From positions 901,501 through 965,500 of the forward strand of contig JBAIZL010000376.1 in NCBI GenBank assembly GCA_036971475.1: a stretch of DNA of 64,000 bases, given 5' to 3'. The stretch comes from Prosapia bicincta (taxonomy: Eukaryota > Arthropoda > Insecta > Hemiptera > Cercopidae). Positions 1 through 11,412 of the stretch are shown piece after piece (within the stretch, counting starts at the first letter, position 1; each line of letters starts with the position of its first letter). A model generated the notes under the pieces. The model was not told the origin of the DNA. It saw nothing but the letters and a program-made list of their open reading frames with translations, and did no database searches. Made by a program: the position numbers and the translations under genes.

Positions 1-317
1 CTGGAATTTTTCCTGATTTCATTGTGTTTATTGATTCGCAGGGTTTGTTATGATGGTAGAACAGTGACTGTCGGATGTTAGTTACCAATGCAATGTTAGA
101 AAGAGTGTTAAGCGAAATTGCTTTCATCTGAAAATGTTTCTTCCACATTCTGTTTTTTATATACAAGTCAAAGGGCATGACTGACAGTTCAATTTCCATA
201 GACTGTATACTTGTGGTTTTTGGACAACCCAAACAAATCCTCAGAGATGAGTTCTGTAATATTTGTAATTTTCGAATATGAGTTTCAGCTGTTCCACCCC
301 AAACCTCACAACAATAC

Positions 318-775
318 ATGATTTTTGATCTTACTAATTGCAAAGAGGCAGTTGATAAGGAATCTCACATCTGTTGGAGAAAGAAATGGAGAGAATGCAA
401 TACTGGGCGCGAATATTATTCATTACAAAAAGAACCTAATGATCCAAAGATCTTCAAGTCATTATCACGTTCAGTGGCATTTTTGCGGCACGAGCTCGTA
501 TGGGACACATTGTCACCAATACATATTTGAAAAAGGTTTCATATTACTAACGACTCTATCTGTGGAGTGTGCAAGCAAGAAGAGGAAATATTAGAGCACA
601 TACTTTTGAAGTGTCCTGTAACAGCAGAAACAAGGAGTCCCTTGATAAAACATCTAGGACGGGAATGTACCCTGGACAGAATCTTGAAAGAAAGTTGTTT
701 CTGGCCATTGGCAGTGTGTGTATAGGAGACATCGAGCCATCGAGGCCAACCTTGGAAGCTCGTAATAAGAAGTAA
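318..775 (+). pseudogene. decayed C-terminus of a LINE ORF2 (not LINE-A)
   Basis: Read across a frameshift near 547, the plus strand gives a conserved LINE-type C-terminus. First comes an 'RMGHIVTNTYLKK' segment (about 490-545), then a zinc-binding tail with C-x2-C, 'EEEILEHILLKCP' and a following helix (about 551-690). This layout is common at the end of ORF2 proteins with RNase H in the I/Jockey-type LINEs. The reading frame is broken by a stop and a frameshift, and no RT domain is visible upstream. It lies tail-to-tail with the minus-strand LINE-A copy that begins near 789. Clade assignment is uncertain. Confidence 0.55.
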
Positions 776-1041
776 GACGTAAGTAACTAATATTACATAA
801 ATAAACCTAATAAAAATAAAATAAAATAAATGTTTAAAACTAATTGTAACTATCTAAAACTAAAAACCTAAAATTATACAAAATTTAAATATTATTAAAT
901 AGATTAAGGTGGCGTAAGAAAGCGAGGACACGGTCGATAGCCGTCCCTTAAAACCACCTTTAAACTACCTCGAAGATTGTAACGAATATACAAATTTGTC
1001 AACAATTTTACAAAACGGACAAAGTGGTGGATCGTCATGTC

Positions 1042-2126
1042 TCATCCATGCGTTAACAAAGAGTGGCCGATGCGAAGTCGAGTTACCACCACTTCCTCCC
1101 TACGATTCGAACGAACAGATGTACTCCATGGTCGGACGGTATTTTTGATGTTCCTCAGCTTGTTTCTATTTACATTTTGCCATTCTTCATTCCAAACAGA
1201 GAATAGTGTAGTTTTGACTTTGCATACAAAATCTGATGCCATCACACGTTGTGTCGATGGTATCATACTTGTAGCTAATTTTGCACATTCATCTGCTTTA
1301 GTGTTTCCGAATATTCCACAGTGACCAGGCACCCAGAGAAATGACACCTCGGCACCTCGTAATTGGAGACTGTGTATTGAGCACAAGATGTCTCCAATTA
1401 AAGAGTTCTTAGCGTACATTTTCTGAATAGCCTGGAGAGCACTTTTGGAATCACAACACACAAGATATTTAGATTATGCAGACTGAATTGATTTTAAAAC
1501 TTGTAAAATTGCATAAAGTTCTGCAGTAAAAACGCTACAGGCTGACGGTAATCCGTAAGTAAAAGTTTGCCCTTTCATATAAAATGCACAACCTATCCCA
1601 TTGTCCAGTTTTGAACCGTCTGTGAATATAGTCACAGTATGTTGGTGAGTTAGTTGTATCTGCAAAAACTCCTGACGTTATTTATCGGAGTATTGTGTTT
1701 CACGTACCTGGACAATAAGAAGTCACATTTTGGCTTTTGTATTATCCATGGAGGGATGTAGCATGATGTTCGTTCGAATATAGGTGGATGTTCTAAATTC
1801 AGATTGCTAAAAATGCGCAACGTTCTTATTCCGAAGGGAGCAGTTGAACGTTGAGCTTGTAAAGGAGTTATTAGGCTCACAGGAACGGCGTCGACACAGT
1901 TACGGGCTAGAATAGCTACGCCACCTCTAGTTCGATTTTCTGTAACGAAGTCCGATCTGTAAACTGAATACTCCCTTAGATAGAAATTGTGCGATTCATA
2001 GAGATGTGTCTCTTGAATGCAGATGTACATAGGAGACACAACTCTTACAATTATTTTGAGATCCTCAATGTGACTTCTAACACCGTTAATGTTCCACTGA
2101 ATCACGGTTTGTTTAGGTGTGGACAT
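1042..2126 (-). pseudogene. LINE-A copy 1 ORF2 remnant (endonuclease start fused to post-RT/RNase H)
   Basis: The ORF starts at 2126 with the endonuclease N-terminus: 'WNINGVRSH' and 'CIQETHL' carry the metal-binding N and E residues. After about residue 91 ('ITPLQA') it jumps, without losing frame, to 'QRSTAPFGIRTLRIF', which is residue 891 of the intact protein. The frame is then lost near 1680. The RNase H domain follows in two pieces, 1665-1474 ('FTDGSKLDNG', 'AELYAI') and 1461-1042 ('CCDSKSA', 'WVPGHCGIFGNTKADE'). The RT domain is absent. Confidence 0.9.
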
Positions 2127-2132
2127 CGTATT

Positions 2133-3456
2133 TTAGTGAAATGGATTCACCTGGCTCTCACTGCCGCCATTGACAATTTGCTGGTCTGGAATGTTGGAGG
2201 TTCCAGGCAGAGAGTCATCAGACTCCATCACCACTATTGTAGTGGTGGAATCTGAGGTTTTTTTTGACTCAGAAGGGGATAGAAATGGTCCTCTTTTGAG
2301 TCGCTTGTAATTTTGCACCTACTTTCACAGGTGCAGCTTTGTTGTTATTTTTATTACTCATAGTTGGAGTAGGTTTCGCACTAGTCTCTAGTAGTGTCTT
2401 GCTTCTTCTAACTTTACCAGAGGTATCTGGCAATGGAGATTTCTTCGCACATTCAACATTATTCTTCGAGCTGGAAACAGAATTTTTCGTCACCAATGCT
2501 AATAACTGACTAACTTGCTCAGTGAGAACTTCAATTTTCTTGTTTAGCTCAATGCAGTTGGAACACGACTTCTCAGTGGTGGTAGCTGAGGCATAAGATT
2601 TCGATTCAAGTCTAGGTTGAGTTGACTTGAACTTCTTTTTCGCTTCTTGGAAAGATGTTTTATCCTTTGCCATTATGCTGAGGATCGCTTTCTCCACCTT
2701 GAACTTTGGGCAGTTGAAGGAGCGAGCAGGGTGATCACCAGCACAGTTTGGGCATTTCAGAGCATTTGTGCAAACCTTCTCAATATGGCCTTCAGATGAA
2801 CCGTGTCCGCATACCTCTGGCTTGGAGGAAGAAGAGCTGACGAGTCCAAAACGTTGGCATTTAAAGCACCGGCGTGGATTGGGAACGTAGGGCCTAACAG
2901 AAAGCCGTTGATAGCCCGCATATAGGTATTCCGGGATATATGGTTTTCCGAATGTCAAGATTAATGATGTTGTCGGAACTTTCTGACAGTTTTCCATCCT
3001 CATAATTCGTACGACATCTGTTACACCTTTCGATTCCAGTTCAGCTTTTATTTCGTCCTCATGGACATACACAAGATCTTTGCATGATATTAATCCCTTT
3101 GATGAGTACAGGGTTTTGTGGGGGGCCACCGCAACCTTGGCTTGATCAAAGAAGGAGGTCATTTTTAATAATAACTGTGACTGTTTTGAATTACTTGTTT
3201 CTAACAGGAGCGTTCCGTTCCTTAACTTCCTTATGAAAGAGACAGGTCCTGCTGCACATCCAGTTATAGCCTTTTGGATTACAAAAGCCGATACCTTTGA
3301 AAGATCTTTTCCAGCATCTGTGCAAGACACAATTAAGAACTTTGGTGATGCTAAATCCATCTCTTTCCTCATCGTATTTACTTCCCTTGGCATTTTCGGA
3401 GAAACCTCACGACGCCTCTTTACAATAAACTGGTTGGACATTTGTTGGTTTTCCAT
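2133..3456 (-). pseudogene. LINE-A copy 1 ORF1, frameshifted gag-like protein
   Basis: Homologous to the 445-residue ORF1 of the intact copy: same N-terminus ('MENQQMSNQF'), RRM-like central part and zinc-knuckle block ('CFKCQRFG'). A frameshift near 2285 ends the main frame at 2269; the last 40 or so codons continue in another frame to 2133. The knuckles are damaged: the first has lost its His and final Cys, and the second reads 'CGHGSSEGH', losing a Cys. This indicates relaxed selection after insertion. The stop is followed after 6 nt by the ORF2 ATG, as in the intact copy. Confidence 0.88.
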
Positions 3457-3833
3457 AAATTGTTTTTAAGCTAACCATCGTGTCAGGCGTTACGGGCGAG
3501 ACTATGTGAACGGGTACACCCATGGATCACTTTCGATCATTTCCAATCCCCAGAACTCTGGGGCCCATAGTTTCCTCATTAGCTCGACTGTGGATGGGCA
3601 TCTGTCGAAAACTCGTAATACTGTGCACAGGCTCCGACACCTGTGCACCGCGGACACTCCCTGACCAAGGACCGAAGTGGCTAGCGGAAGAGCAACCGCG
3701 CATACGTCTTCGGCAGAGCAAGCTCATATCAGCGTCCCAGACCAGAGTTTGTTAAGCACTGGAATTTTCAACACTCCCAACGCGCAACGGTTCTGACCAG
3801 TCAAATTCCCTAAGTGAAGATGTTAGTTTATGA

Positions 3834-3878
<45 letters not shown>

Positions 3879-4018
3879 AGCGGGTGTGTGTGTGCGCGCG
3901 AGCGTGTGTGTGTGTGTGTGTGTGTGATTGTGTTCGCTTTGTGAGTGGTGTAGTGATAGGCTAGGGTACCGCGAGGGACGCCAAATCCCTCGTAGGTGCG
4001 GCTAGTCCGCACCCCCAT
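3457..4018 (-). other. LINE-A copy 1 5' UTR with microsatellite expansion
   Basis: Matches the 5' UTR of the full-length copy (49219-49722), but a (TG)n/(CG)n tract at about 3837-3928 is greatly expanded compared with the short TG stretch at about 49600-49635. The 5' terminal hairpins (GGTGCGG..CCGCACC and GAGGGA..TCCCTC, minus-strand sense) are preserved. Confidence 0.8.
3837..3928. repeat. (TG)n/(CG)n microsatellite
   Basis: Uninterrupted TG dinucleotides with short CG and GAGCG interruptions, inside the 5' UTR of LINE-A copy 1. It accounts for the low-complexity His-Thr reading frames here. Confidence 0.95.
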
Positions 4019-4250
4019 GCGGGGGTTGACCAGTATAGTCGAACCAGTGAGTCATCATCATCTCCGGAATGTTCGAGCGCGCTGCACTTCATCAGATGAT
4101 CCGCATTCATCGTATCGTGTCCACAGAAAGGGCATTCCGGTGTTGGGGGCACACGGATGCGATGTAGATGGGCGGCCAGGTAGTCAGGGGGGGTGATGTT
4201 GATCGCCTGCTCGTGGTGCGCCCTGTGTAATCTAAACGATCAACCAAAGG
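4019..4250 (-). pseudogene. C-terminal fragment of another LINE ORF2
   Basis: Minus-strand translation gives 'YLAAHLHRIRVPPTPECPFC' followed by 'MNADHLMKCSAL', a C-x2-C...H...C knuckle typical of the extreme C-terminus of non-LTR ORF2 proteins. It differs from LINE-A ('HGWLMRHEDPPLCPFC'), so it is a separate family. It is cut off at LINE-A copy 1's 5' end; LINE-A probably inserted into or recombined with it. Only a fragment remains, with a frame break near 4190. Confidence 0.6.
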
Positions 4251-4275
4251 TTCGCCTCTAAACACGCTGATCAGA

Positions 4276-4380
4276 ATGACTATGAACTTTACCCAAAATG
4301 GCCCTTTTCAGGGCTCCGACACTAGCCTTCGCATCATCTTCTGGAATGCAGGAGGCCTTAACAATGTTAAAACTAAATGA
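4276..4380 (+). pseudogene. possible LINE endonuclease N-terminus fragment
   Basis: A short plus-strand frame contains 'LRIIFWNAGGLNN', the usual first motif (catalytic Asn in 'WNA.GL') of the apurinic-like endonuclease domain in Jockey-type ORF2. It stops at 4378-4380, where LINE-A 3' UTR sequence begins. Only about 34 residues are present, so the call rests on one motif. Confidence 0.4.
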
Positions 4381-4543
4381 ACTAAAATTATACAAAATTT
4401 AAATTTTATTAAATAGATTCAGGTGGCGTAAGAAAGCGATGACATGGTCGATAGCCGTGACACGACCCTTACAACCACCTTTAAACTAGCTCGAAGATCG
4501 TAACGTATATACAAATCTCTCAACTCATCACAATCAAGCAGAA
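4380..4543 (-). mobile_element. LINE-A 3' fragment
   Basis: About 160 bp matching the 3' UTR and the last about 45 codons of LINE-A ORF2. It is missing the terminal hairpin and is cut off abruptly where the 152-bp tandem array starts. Its 'CAAGCAG' end joins directly to the first array unit, suggesting rearrangement at this point. Confidence 0.8.
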
Positions 4544-4544
4544 C

Positions 4545-5080
4545 CTTCTCTCGGTAAGAGTTGTGACGGGTAGATAGACCACTATAAGCTAGAAAGTATT
4601 TGCACTGTAGATACACCGTTGTGCAGTAGTGATCCTGTGGTATTATGCTCTACCTTATTTTTGTAACGCCAAGGAGTCATTGTATCTCACCTCATTCTCA
4701 TCTAATCTTCTCTCGGTAAAAGTTGTGACTGGTAGATAGACCACTATAAGCCAGAGAGTATTTGCACTGTAGATACAGTAGTGATCCTGTGGTATTATGC
4801 TCTACCTGATCTTTGTATCGCCAAGGAGTCATTATATCTTACCTCATTCTCATCTAATCTTCTCACGATAAGTGTTGTCACAGGTAGATTAACCACTATA
4901 AACCAGAGAGTATTTGCACTATAGATACAGTAGTGATCCTGTGGTATTGTGCTCTACCTGATCTTTGTATCGCCAAGGAGTCATTGTATCTTACCTCATA
5001 CTCATCTAACCTTCTCTCGGTAAGAGTTGTGACAGGTAGATTAACCACTATAAGCCAGAGAGTATCTGTACGGTACCTGT
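4545..5080. repeat. 152-bp tandem repeat, about 3.5 units
   Basis: Units begin with a 'CTTCTC.CGGTAAGAGTTGTGAC'-like start at 4545, 4707, 4859 and 5011. The last two intervals are exactly 152 bp; the first is 162 because of a roughly 10-bp insertion. Each unit contains 'GATCCTGTGGTATTATGC' and 'CGCCAAGGAGTCATT'. No coding potential is credible. Confidence 0.9.
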
Positions 5081-5617
5081 CACCGAATTGTACACCCCTC
5101 GAGTTTCTAACTATTATTCCTTTTCGTACCCTTATATTTGATAATAGACTTAATGGCGCCACCATAAATCCACACGAAATATGAAACAAAAACTGTGAAT
5201 ACAATATTATACTGGGAGATAAAGGGGTTTTTATTGCTAACAAAGGTCCTTTTAAAGCACTAATTTCTATCATGAGATACTTGATTACGTTTCCATGGTA
5301 ACGACGCTTAAGTGGGGTGATTTTATGGGATAGCTTTTTTGGGTTATTGTAGGTGAACAGTTATGAAGAAATAATAATTATTGCTTGCATTAAAATTCTA
5401 CTGATAATGAAATGGAAGAAAATATTTTTTTAACGTCTCTTTATGAACCGAGTCTATAGCCCTATATCGTGCGTCGGCGTGAAAAAGGGGATTCTGATAA
5501 GTCAGAATTTTGTTAAAAATGAGTTACGTCTATGTTTGACGAGTGGTGATATTCCTCGCATGTGTGGTTAGTGAGATTAGTCAATTTTATGTAATACGTT
5601 TATTCAATTTGTGTTAA
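5081..5617. other. anonymous AT-rich spacer
   Basis: No coding similarity, RNA gene or element terminus that I can recognise. Open frames here are short and overlap the tandem array. Confidence 0.5.
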
Positions 5618-6645
5618 TTTTTTTTTCTCAGACGAAAATCCAATCAAGGTTATCATCGCCTAACTAAAGTGTAATTTTAAAATAAATGTTACATAAATGA
5701 AACTAAGCAAAACAAAATAAAATAATTGTTTAGAACTAATTGTAACTATCTAAAATTATAAGAAACGAATATTATAAAAAATTTAAATATTATTAAATAG
5801 ATTCAAGTGACGTAAGAAAGCGATGGCACGATCGATAGCAGTGGCATCGTGCCTTAAAACCACCTTTAAACTACCTCGAAGATCGTAAAGAATATACAGA
5901 TCACTCGACTCATCACAATCAAGGAGAATGTGTTTAATTGTGATGGTATTTCCATAAAACGGACATAGTGGTGGATCCTCATGTCGCATCAACCATCCAT
6001 GCGTTAACAAAGAGTGACCGATGCGAAGTCGAGTAACCACCACTTCTTCCCTACGATTCGAACGAGCAATTGTCCTCCATGGTCAGACTGTATTTTTGAT
6101 GTCCCTCAACTTGTTTCTGTTTTACATTTTGCCATTCTTCATTCCAAACAGAGAATAGTGTAGTTTTAACAATGCATACTAAATCTGATGCCATCACACG
6201 TTGTGTCGATGTAGCTAATTGTAGCTAATTTTGCACCTTCATCTGCTTTAGTGTTTTCAAATATTCCGCAGTGACCAGCCACCCAGAGAAATGACACTTC
6301 GATACCCCGTAATTGGAGCCTGTGTATTGAGCACAAGATGTCTCCAACTAATGGGTTCTTAGTGTACATTTCCTGAATAGCCTGGTGAGCACTTTTAGAA
6401 TCACAACACACAAGATATTTATTAGATATAGCAGACGGATGTCCTTCCATATAAAATGCACAACCTATCCAATTGTTCAGTTTTGAACCGTCTGTGAATA
6501 TAGTCACAGTATGTTGGTGAGTTAGTTGTATCTGCAAAAACTCCTGACGATAAATAACGTCAGGAGTATTGTGTTTTAGGTACCTGGACAATGAGAAGTC
6601 AAATTTTAGCTTTTGTATTATCCTTGGAGAGATGTAGCATGATCG
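5618..6645 (-). mobile_element. LINE-A copy 2, 5'-truncated
   Basis: Begins (plus coordinates) with a T-run and a mutated version of the 3' terminal hairpin. It then has the 3' UTR, the C-terminal CCHC region and RNase H, ending near 6645. The RNase H frame carries a roughly 60-bp deletion between 'YMEG' and 'KYLVCCDSKSA' that removes the 'AELYAI' glutamate motif. A possible short target duplication 'GTGTTAA' lies at 5611-5617 and 6646-6652. It is dead. Confidence 0.85.
5783..6591 (-). pseudogene. LINE-A copy 2 RNase H/C-terminal remnant
   Basis: Frame 6591-6166 carries 'MSRYLKHNTPDVIYRQEF', 'FTDGSKLNNWIGCAF', 'CCDSKSA' and 'WVAGHCGIFENTKADE'. Frame 6043-5783 carries the C-terminal 'RLRIGHSLLTHGWLMRHEDP' and zinc knuckle. 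The two are separated by a frameshift near 6165. Relative to the intact element the knuckle has CPFY for CPFC, losing a Cys. Confidence 0.85.
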
Positions 6646-6652
6646 GTGTTAA

Positions 6653-7110
6653 ATGAGTTAACTCAATTGAATATGTTTTCCGGAAGGAAATGGTTGATAA
6701 ATGCTGTTACCACCTTATACACATCCATAGAGAAATTAGTTAGTCTTTGTAAAAGGGGTTATGCCACTATAAATATGACTTACATCCTTTCACATATCTA
6801 GCCTTATAGACTGAAATTTCACTTATCATTAAAATAAGAATTACGAAGCAATACAAATAAGCGAATTTCTAGTATTTCACAGAAATAATTTATTACTCAA
6901 TAAATATATTATATCAATAAAAGATTTATTTATAATACCGACACAAATCAGTCTTAAAAACAAACAAAGTTTTTTGAATTATTATTCACAATATATTATT
7001 CTTGGATGTTGGATGTTCTTGCTGTTGTTTTGTCAACTGATCACTAATGTTCTTCTGTCATTTTTCAAACATTGTTGGTGAATAGTTTTTCCGTTAAATC
7101 TTTGAAAAAT
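6653..7110. other. AT-rich spacer, nothing recognised
   Basis: No open frame with recognisable content and no repeat structure seen between LINE-A copy 2 and the DUF7869-like pseudogene. Confidence 0.5.
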
Positions 7111-7114
7111 GTCA

Positions 7115-7985
7115 AGATGAAAGAAGATGCTGGAAATGAGCTTACATAAACTTAAAGGTGATCTTAAACTCTCGATAAAGACTCCTAGCAAAGATACATG
7201 TCAGACCTGTGACCCTGTCATATGGAAACAGGGATGTGCAAAACAATGGGTGAAAAAACCAAACTGTCACTCCATCAGTCGCTTGTGGATAAAGCGTATG
7301 AAACAAAGGCAACTGACAGAATTATCTCAAAGATAGATCTGTTAAAGAAAACAGGGTTTGTTCTTCAGCAATGTCTTCCGGCACGCCATCTTCAAAGCTC
7401 TTTATGTTTATATAAAAGACAGTTGTGGGTTTTTAATCTGACTGTACATGACTGGAATGATGTATGCTGAAGGATATTGTTACATGTGGGATGAAAGTAT
7501 CGTGACACTAGGCAATAACGAAATAGCTTCTTGTATTTATAAGTATTTAATGGACCAACAGTTACAGACATTACTATGTACTGCGATGCATGAGGGGTGC
7601 AGAACAAAAATAGTCATTTTGCAGGAATGTGCTTCGCAGCTCTTCAAGATTTACCAACTTTGCAAACAATAAATCACAAATGTTTGATCCATGAACACAC
7701 ACGTATGGAAAGTGACAGTGATACAGTGTAATAGAAAAGAATAAGTTAAGTGCTCCATTGAATATCCACATGACTGGATCCAGCTAGTTCGAGTTGCTAG
7801 TGTACAGACGCATTTGTGGTACATGAAATGAAAAGAGAAGATTTTTTTCATACCCGTGGCTACTGAAGAAGAGAACATTGCAAGGAAAAAAAGTGTTCCG
7901 CGACTTCTACAGAAATTTAAAAACTTCAGAAAATGTAAGGGATGAACTTTTATATATTTTTAAAGATGACGAACAAGAAAACAAA
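7115..7985 (+). pseudogene. decayed DUF7869-like gene (transposon-derived family common in arthropods)
   Basis: Three-frame reading recovers an ordered series typical of this widespread insect family. It starts with 'SKDTCQTCD' (7127-7215, Cys pair). Next is 'LHQSLVDKAYETKATDRI' and 'LQQCLPARHL...LYKRQLWVFNLTVHD' (about 7260-7460). Then come 'GYCYMWDESI' and 'NEIASCIYKYLM' (about 7470-7560), 'FAALQDLPTLQTINHK' (about 7635-7680), and 'IPHDWIQLV', 'MKREDFF', 'RDFYRNLKTSENVRDELLYI' (about 7765-7965). The usual acidic 'YSD..GGQNKN' motif is mostly lost near 7580. Many frameshifts exist. The family function is not established; I recognise it by pattern only and from memory. Confidence 0.6.
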
Positions 7986-10440
7986 CAATAATAGCTTATA
8001 AAAACATTTAATAGGGTAAAAAAGATATCTTTATTTTTATACTATACTTGGTCTAAATTTTTGTGAAGCTTGTTTTGAATAGATTACCGTTTGTGAAAAA
8101 TAAGTATAGATTTAAAATTAATTTTTTAGTTAATTACAGTTTTAAATGTTATTTCTTCTATGATCAATTGTTATTTTGAAATAAAGAGTGAATAATAAGC
8201 AAATATTCATGTAAATGTAGATTTCACTTTTGACCCAGACATTATGGTTATACCATTATTACATGTACACTTTATTATACTAAAACAGTACCTTGCACAC
8301 AGCCTGTAATATGAATAATGTATGCTGACAACAATGTTCAATAACGATATCCAATGAAAAAGCGACTTAAAAGCGACCTAAATACTAAATATTTCCATTT
8401 AAGCAACACAACACTAGTTGTGCAAAAGCAGTTGAGTCACGTTTTTGCTAATGCGTATGGAGATTAGTCAAGTAAAACCGTTGTGTAGAAAAATAGGAAA
8501 AAATTAATTCTCTTAGTATATTTAATATGAAGCTAAAGTGGAAATCTAACATCTTTTACACTTTAAATTAACCTTCAAGGAAAATTAAAAATCAGATTTT
8601 ATTTATTTCCCGAAAATGAAGTTGAAGTCATTTGTTCCTTTTTTCGTGCCGACCCACTATATATAACTACAACAGATTCTTGTTTTGCCTTTTGACATTG
8701 TATGAGTCTCTTAATCTAAGCGATAAATATCTAAGCGATATTTTTTTCTTATCATCCACACACACAGACAGACACAAGCGCGAGCGCCTGTGTGCACACA
8801 GAAATATGTTATATTGTATTATATATTTTTGTATTAAATCTTGTTATACCTGTTTTAAAATGTCGACTAAATAACATTTAGTCGACCAGTTTTACATAGG
8901 TTGCTAAGGCAATTCCAATCAACGCAGATTTTTTATTTAAGGATTGCCATTTAATTACGTTTTACACAAGAACAGACGTCTTAAATTTAAATTTAACTAG
9001 GTATCATCTGAATGTTAGAATATAAGCTTTCATTTTCGTTTCGATTAAATTTAAATAGAATATTTACATAACAAAATCGTTTTAAATGGTTATCTCAGAA
9101 CAGTGATGGTTATTGCATTTAGCTCAAGTTATATAAATATGAGAATAAATTTAACAAGAAATCCTTCCGAAATTTAAAACTAAAGAAGGTATTCAAAATC
9201 ATCTAAACTTTAGACGTATCTGTTGGATTATGGAAAGGAAGTTGATGAACTTGGGGACTAAATTATATAAATCTATGTTTTGAAGATTGGTGAAGATTAC
9301 AGGTCCTCGAGCCTTCTTTGGATCTTCCCCTCTCTGATGTCTTGTGCCCTGCATAACTGTGGATTAGATGGTGAAAATTCAACGACGCCTCACTCTTCAA
9401 CCCGACCATCATATGCTTCATAGGCGCCTTGGCACTCTTTCTCTACTTTTTGGACCTTATCCTGTCCTTATTCGCTTCTTATGTCACTTGCTACACTCCA
9501 CTTGATTTAACAAAGTAACTTTGTTAGAAATGTAAAAAGGTTTCCTCTTATTTATTACGCTCTATCTTAGATTAAAGATGTTATTCGCAAATTTATTCAA
9601 GAGGTTCATGTCTCTCATCTAAGATTACCTGTTACAAACATCAACTAATCAACTCAAAGCGACCAGAGTTTATAATAAATGTTCGCCCAAACAATTAGGA
9701 TTTGATACGCCGTCAGTTGAGTCCAAGAACAGTTATTTTAGAGTTTAATCTGTTATGCACCACATTAAAATCCGCGAATGTCAGCTGTAAGCAATAAATA
9801 TTATGATGTGAATAGGTTACCGTTAATTGCTAATATTGGAACAATGCAACTGAATATAGTAAAAAGCTATTCAAACCTAATCAATACATAGCACTAGATT
9901 TATAAAATCGATTTTTTTTCATTAGAACAAGGAAAATTAAATAATAATTTATTAATTGTATACTTGATTGTTTAATTGTTACAATTGTATGTTAATAAAG
10001 TTATTATATTTCTGACTCATTTTAAAAATTAGATACTTTATGCACAGTAGTGGATAACATTATTTTGTAATAAATTGCATTTACTTGTGTAATGTGAAAC
10101 AATCGTGTGTTTTAATTAAATAAAATAAACACATACTACATCAATGATATACATGGGTAATGAAGTATTATTTAACTTAAGTATCTATTTAGGAAGATGA
10201 AACTGTTACACAAAGGCGAGAGAGGAAGAAAGAGAGAGAGAGAGACAGAGAGAGGGGGGCACGTTTACAAGAATAAATTTAGAAAGTAGCTTTATAATAA
10301 ATAAATAGCACAAAATTATTAATAATTGAAAATAATAATTTTGGTCATTAATAACTAATGATTTTAAAATTACTGAGAGCCTTAAAATGCAAAAAAACAA
10401 TTACACGAAGAACTAAAAAGGGAAATGTCTTATATTATCA
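7986..10440. other. AT-rich region without recognised genes
   Basis: No convincing coding sequence. Contains a perfect 11-bp inverted repeat with 3-nt loop at 8862-8886 (GTCGACTAAAT/ATTTAGTCGAC) and a GA-rich tract at 10216-10258. A less AT-rich patch around 9300-9480 could be an old element, but I could not assign it. Confidence 0.5.
8862..8886. repeat. perfect short palindrome
   Basis: GTCGACTAAAT, AAC loop, ATTTAGTCGAC: an 11-bp perfect stem in otherwise AT-rich DNA. It has no adjacent gene, so no terminator or regulatory role can be claimed. Confidence 0.8.
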
Positions 10441-11303
10441 ACTGAATGTGTGTGTGTGTGTCGCAAGAATGGTTAACACACGTTTATAGTACAGTGGTTA
10501 GACTTGACTTTACATCTTCGTAGCTAAGGTGAAAGTTTACTCCCAAGATTGCTTTGACTAACGCTGGTATCCATAAATCTTCCTTGACTTATCACAAGTG
10601 TTCCCCACCTGTGATGGATTAATAGGCAGGTTACTTCAAGACGTCAGAAGACAAAGACAAATGGAACCTCGGGGAAAAGTAAATTCCGCACCGTGGCAAA
10701 TCAGTTTAAAGTTATCCACCAGACGTTTAAATGCTAGGCGCTTCTCTTTGACCCCGTCAGAGAACAGGCATGCTTCATTCAAGCAACTCTTTACAGGCCA
10801 AAATTATGCCCTCATCCTATCAAATAGTGGCAAGATATCCTATCCTTCATGAGCGATAATTAACTACGATTATTAAAAGGGCATAAAATTGTTTTTACCT
10901 AGTTATTGGGGCAGGAGGATGTAAAAGAAACAAATATTATTTTACCAAATAGGATGAAAGTAATCGAGACGGGTACAAGTAGACCCCAGACTACTTCACG
11001 TAAGCGATCTCGCGAGCGCCGAGCCATAAGTTGCACTGTTTCTAGTAGCCGAGGTTCACTAAGAGCTTTCTATGTTTTTACTTAACTCCATCTTCCCTTT
11101 ATTACCTTCTTCCTATTAGGTGTACGGGGTAGTCAACTCGGTATAGCAGCAATAGAGATTATATCTACTTCAGGTAGCTTAGTATCTGAACACCCGACGC
11201 CTTGCTACCTCTTATACGGGTATAAAAATGGCATCTATCTTTCTATCTTCCACTATAGTTTGTTCCTCAGAGGAGGTGTTAAATCGAAACGGTATTAAGT
11301 GAC

Positions 11304-11306
<3 letters not shown>
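10441..11306. other. unassigned, moderately complex DNA
   Basis: Includes a short (TG)n tract at 10447-10461 and an 84-codon open frame (10598-10852) with no recognisable domain. The stretch 11060-11220 shares short phrases ('TATTAGGTGTAC', 'TCTACTT.AGG') with the 164-bp tandem array at 50540-51110, so it may be a diverged dispersed copy. Confidence 0.35.
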
Positions 11307-11400
<94 letters not shown>

Positions 11401-11412
11401 CGCGCGCGCGCG
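11307..11412. repeat. (TA)n(TG)n(CG)n compound microsatellite
   Basis: TA dinucleotides to 11363, TG to 11392 and CG to 11412, an ordered compound tract of about 105 bp. Such alternating purine-pyrimidine DNA can adopt Z or cruciform forms. Confidence 0.95.

Larger units (their letters stand above)
789..4018 (-). mobile_element. LINE-A copy 1, 5'-complete with internal deletion
   Basis: A minus-strand copy of the same family as the full-length element at 43987-49722. It keeps the 5' terminal GC-rich segment (about 3960-4018), the 5' UTR, ORF1, the ORF1/ORF2 junction, the start of the endonuclease and the RNase H/C-terminal region. About 2.4 kb of ORF2 (rest of endonuclease, all RT) is missing. 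The 3' terminal hairpin and poly(A) seen in other copies are absent, so the 3' end is truncated near 789. The 5' end abuts a fragment of another LINE at about 4019. It cannot move autonomously. Confidence 0.9.

Noticed and set aside
9300..9480. Possible LINE C-terminal fragment
   Set aside because: No frame gave a knuckle or RT motif that I could defend.
10598..10852. 84-codon plus frame in lower-AT DNA
   Set aside because: No recognisable domain, no splice or promoter context, and no similarity to other parts of the window.
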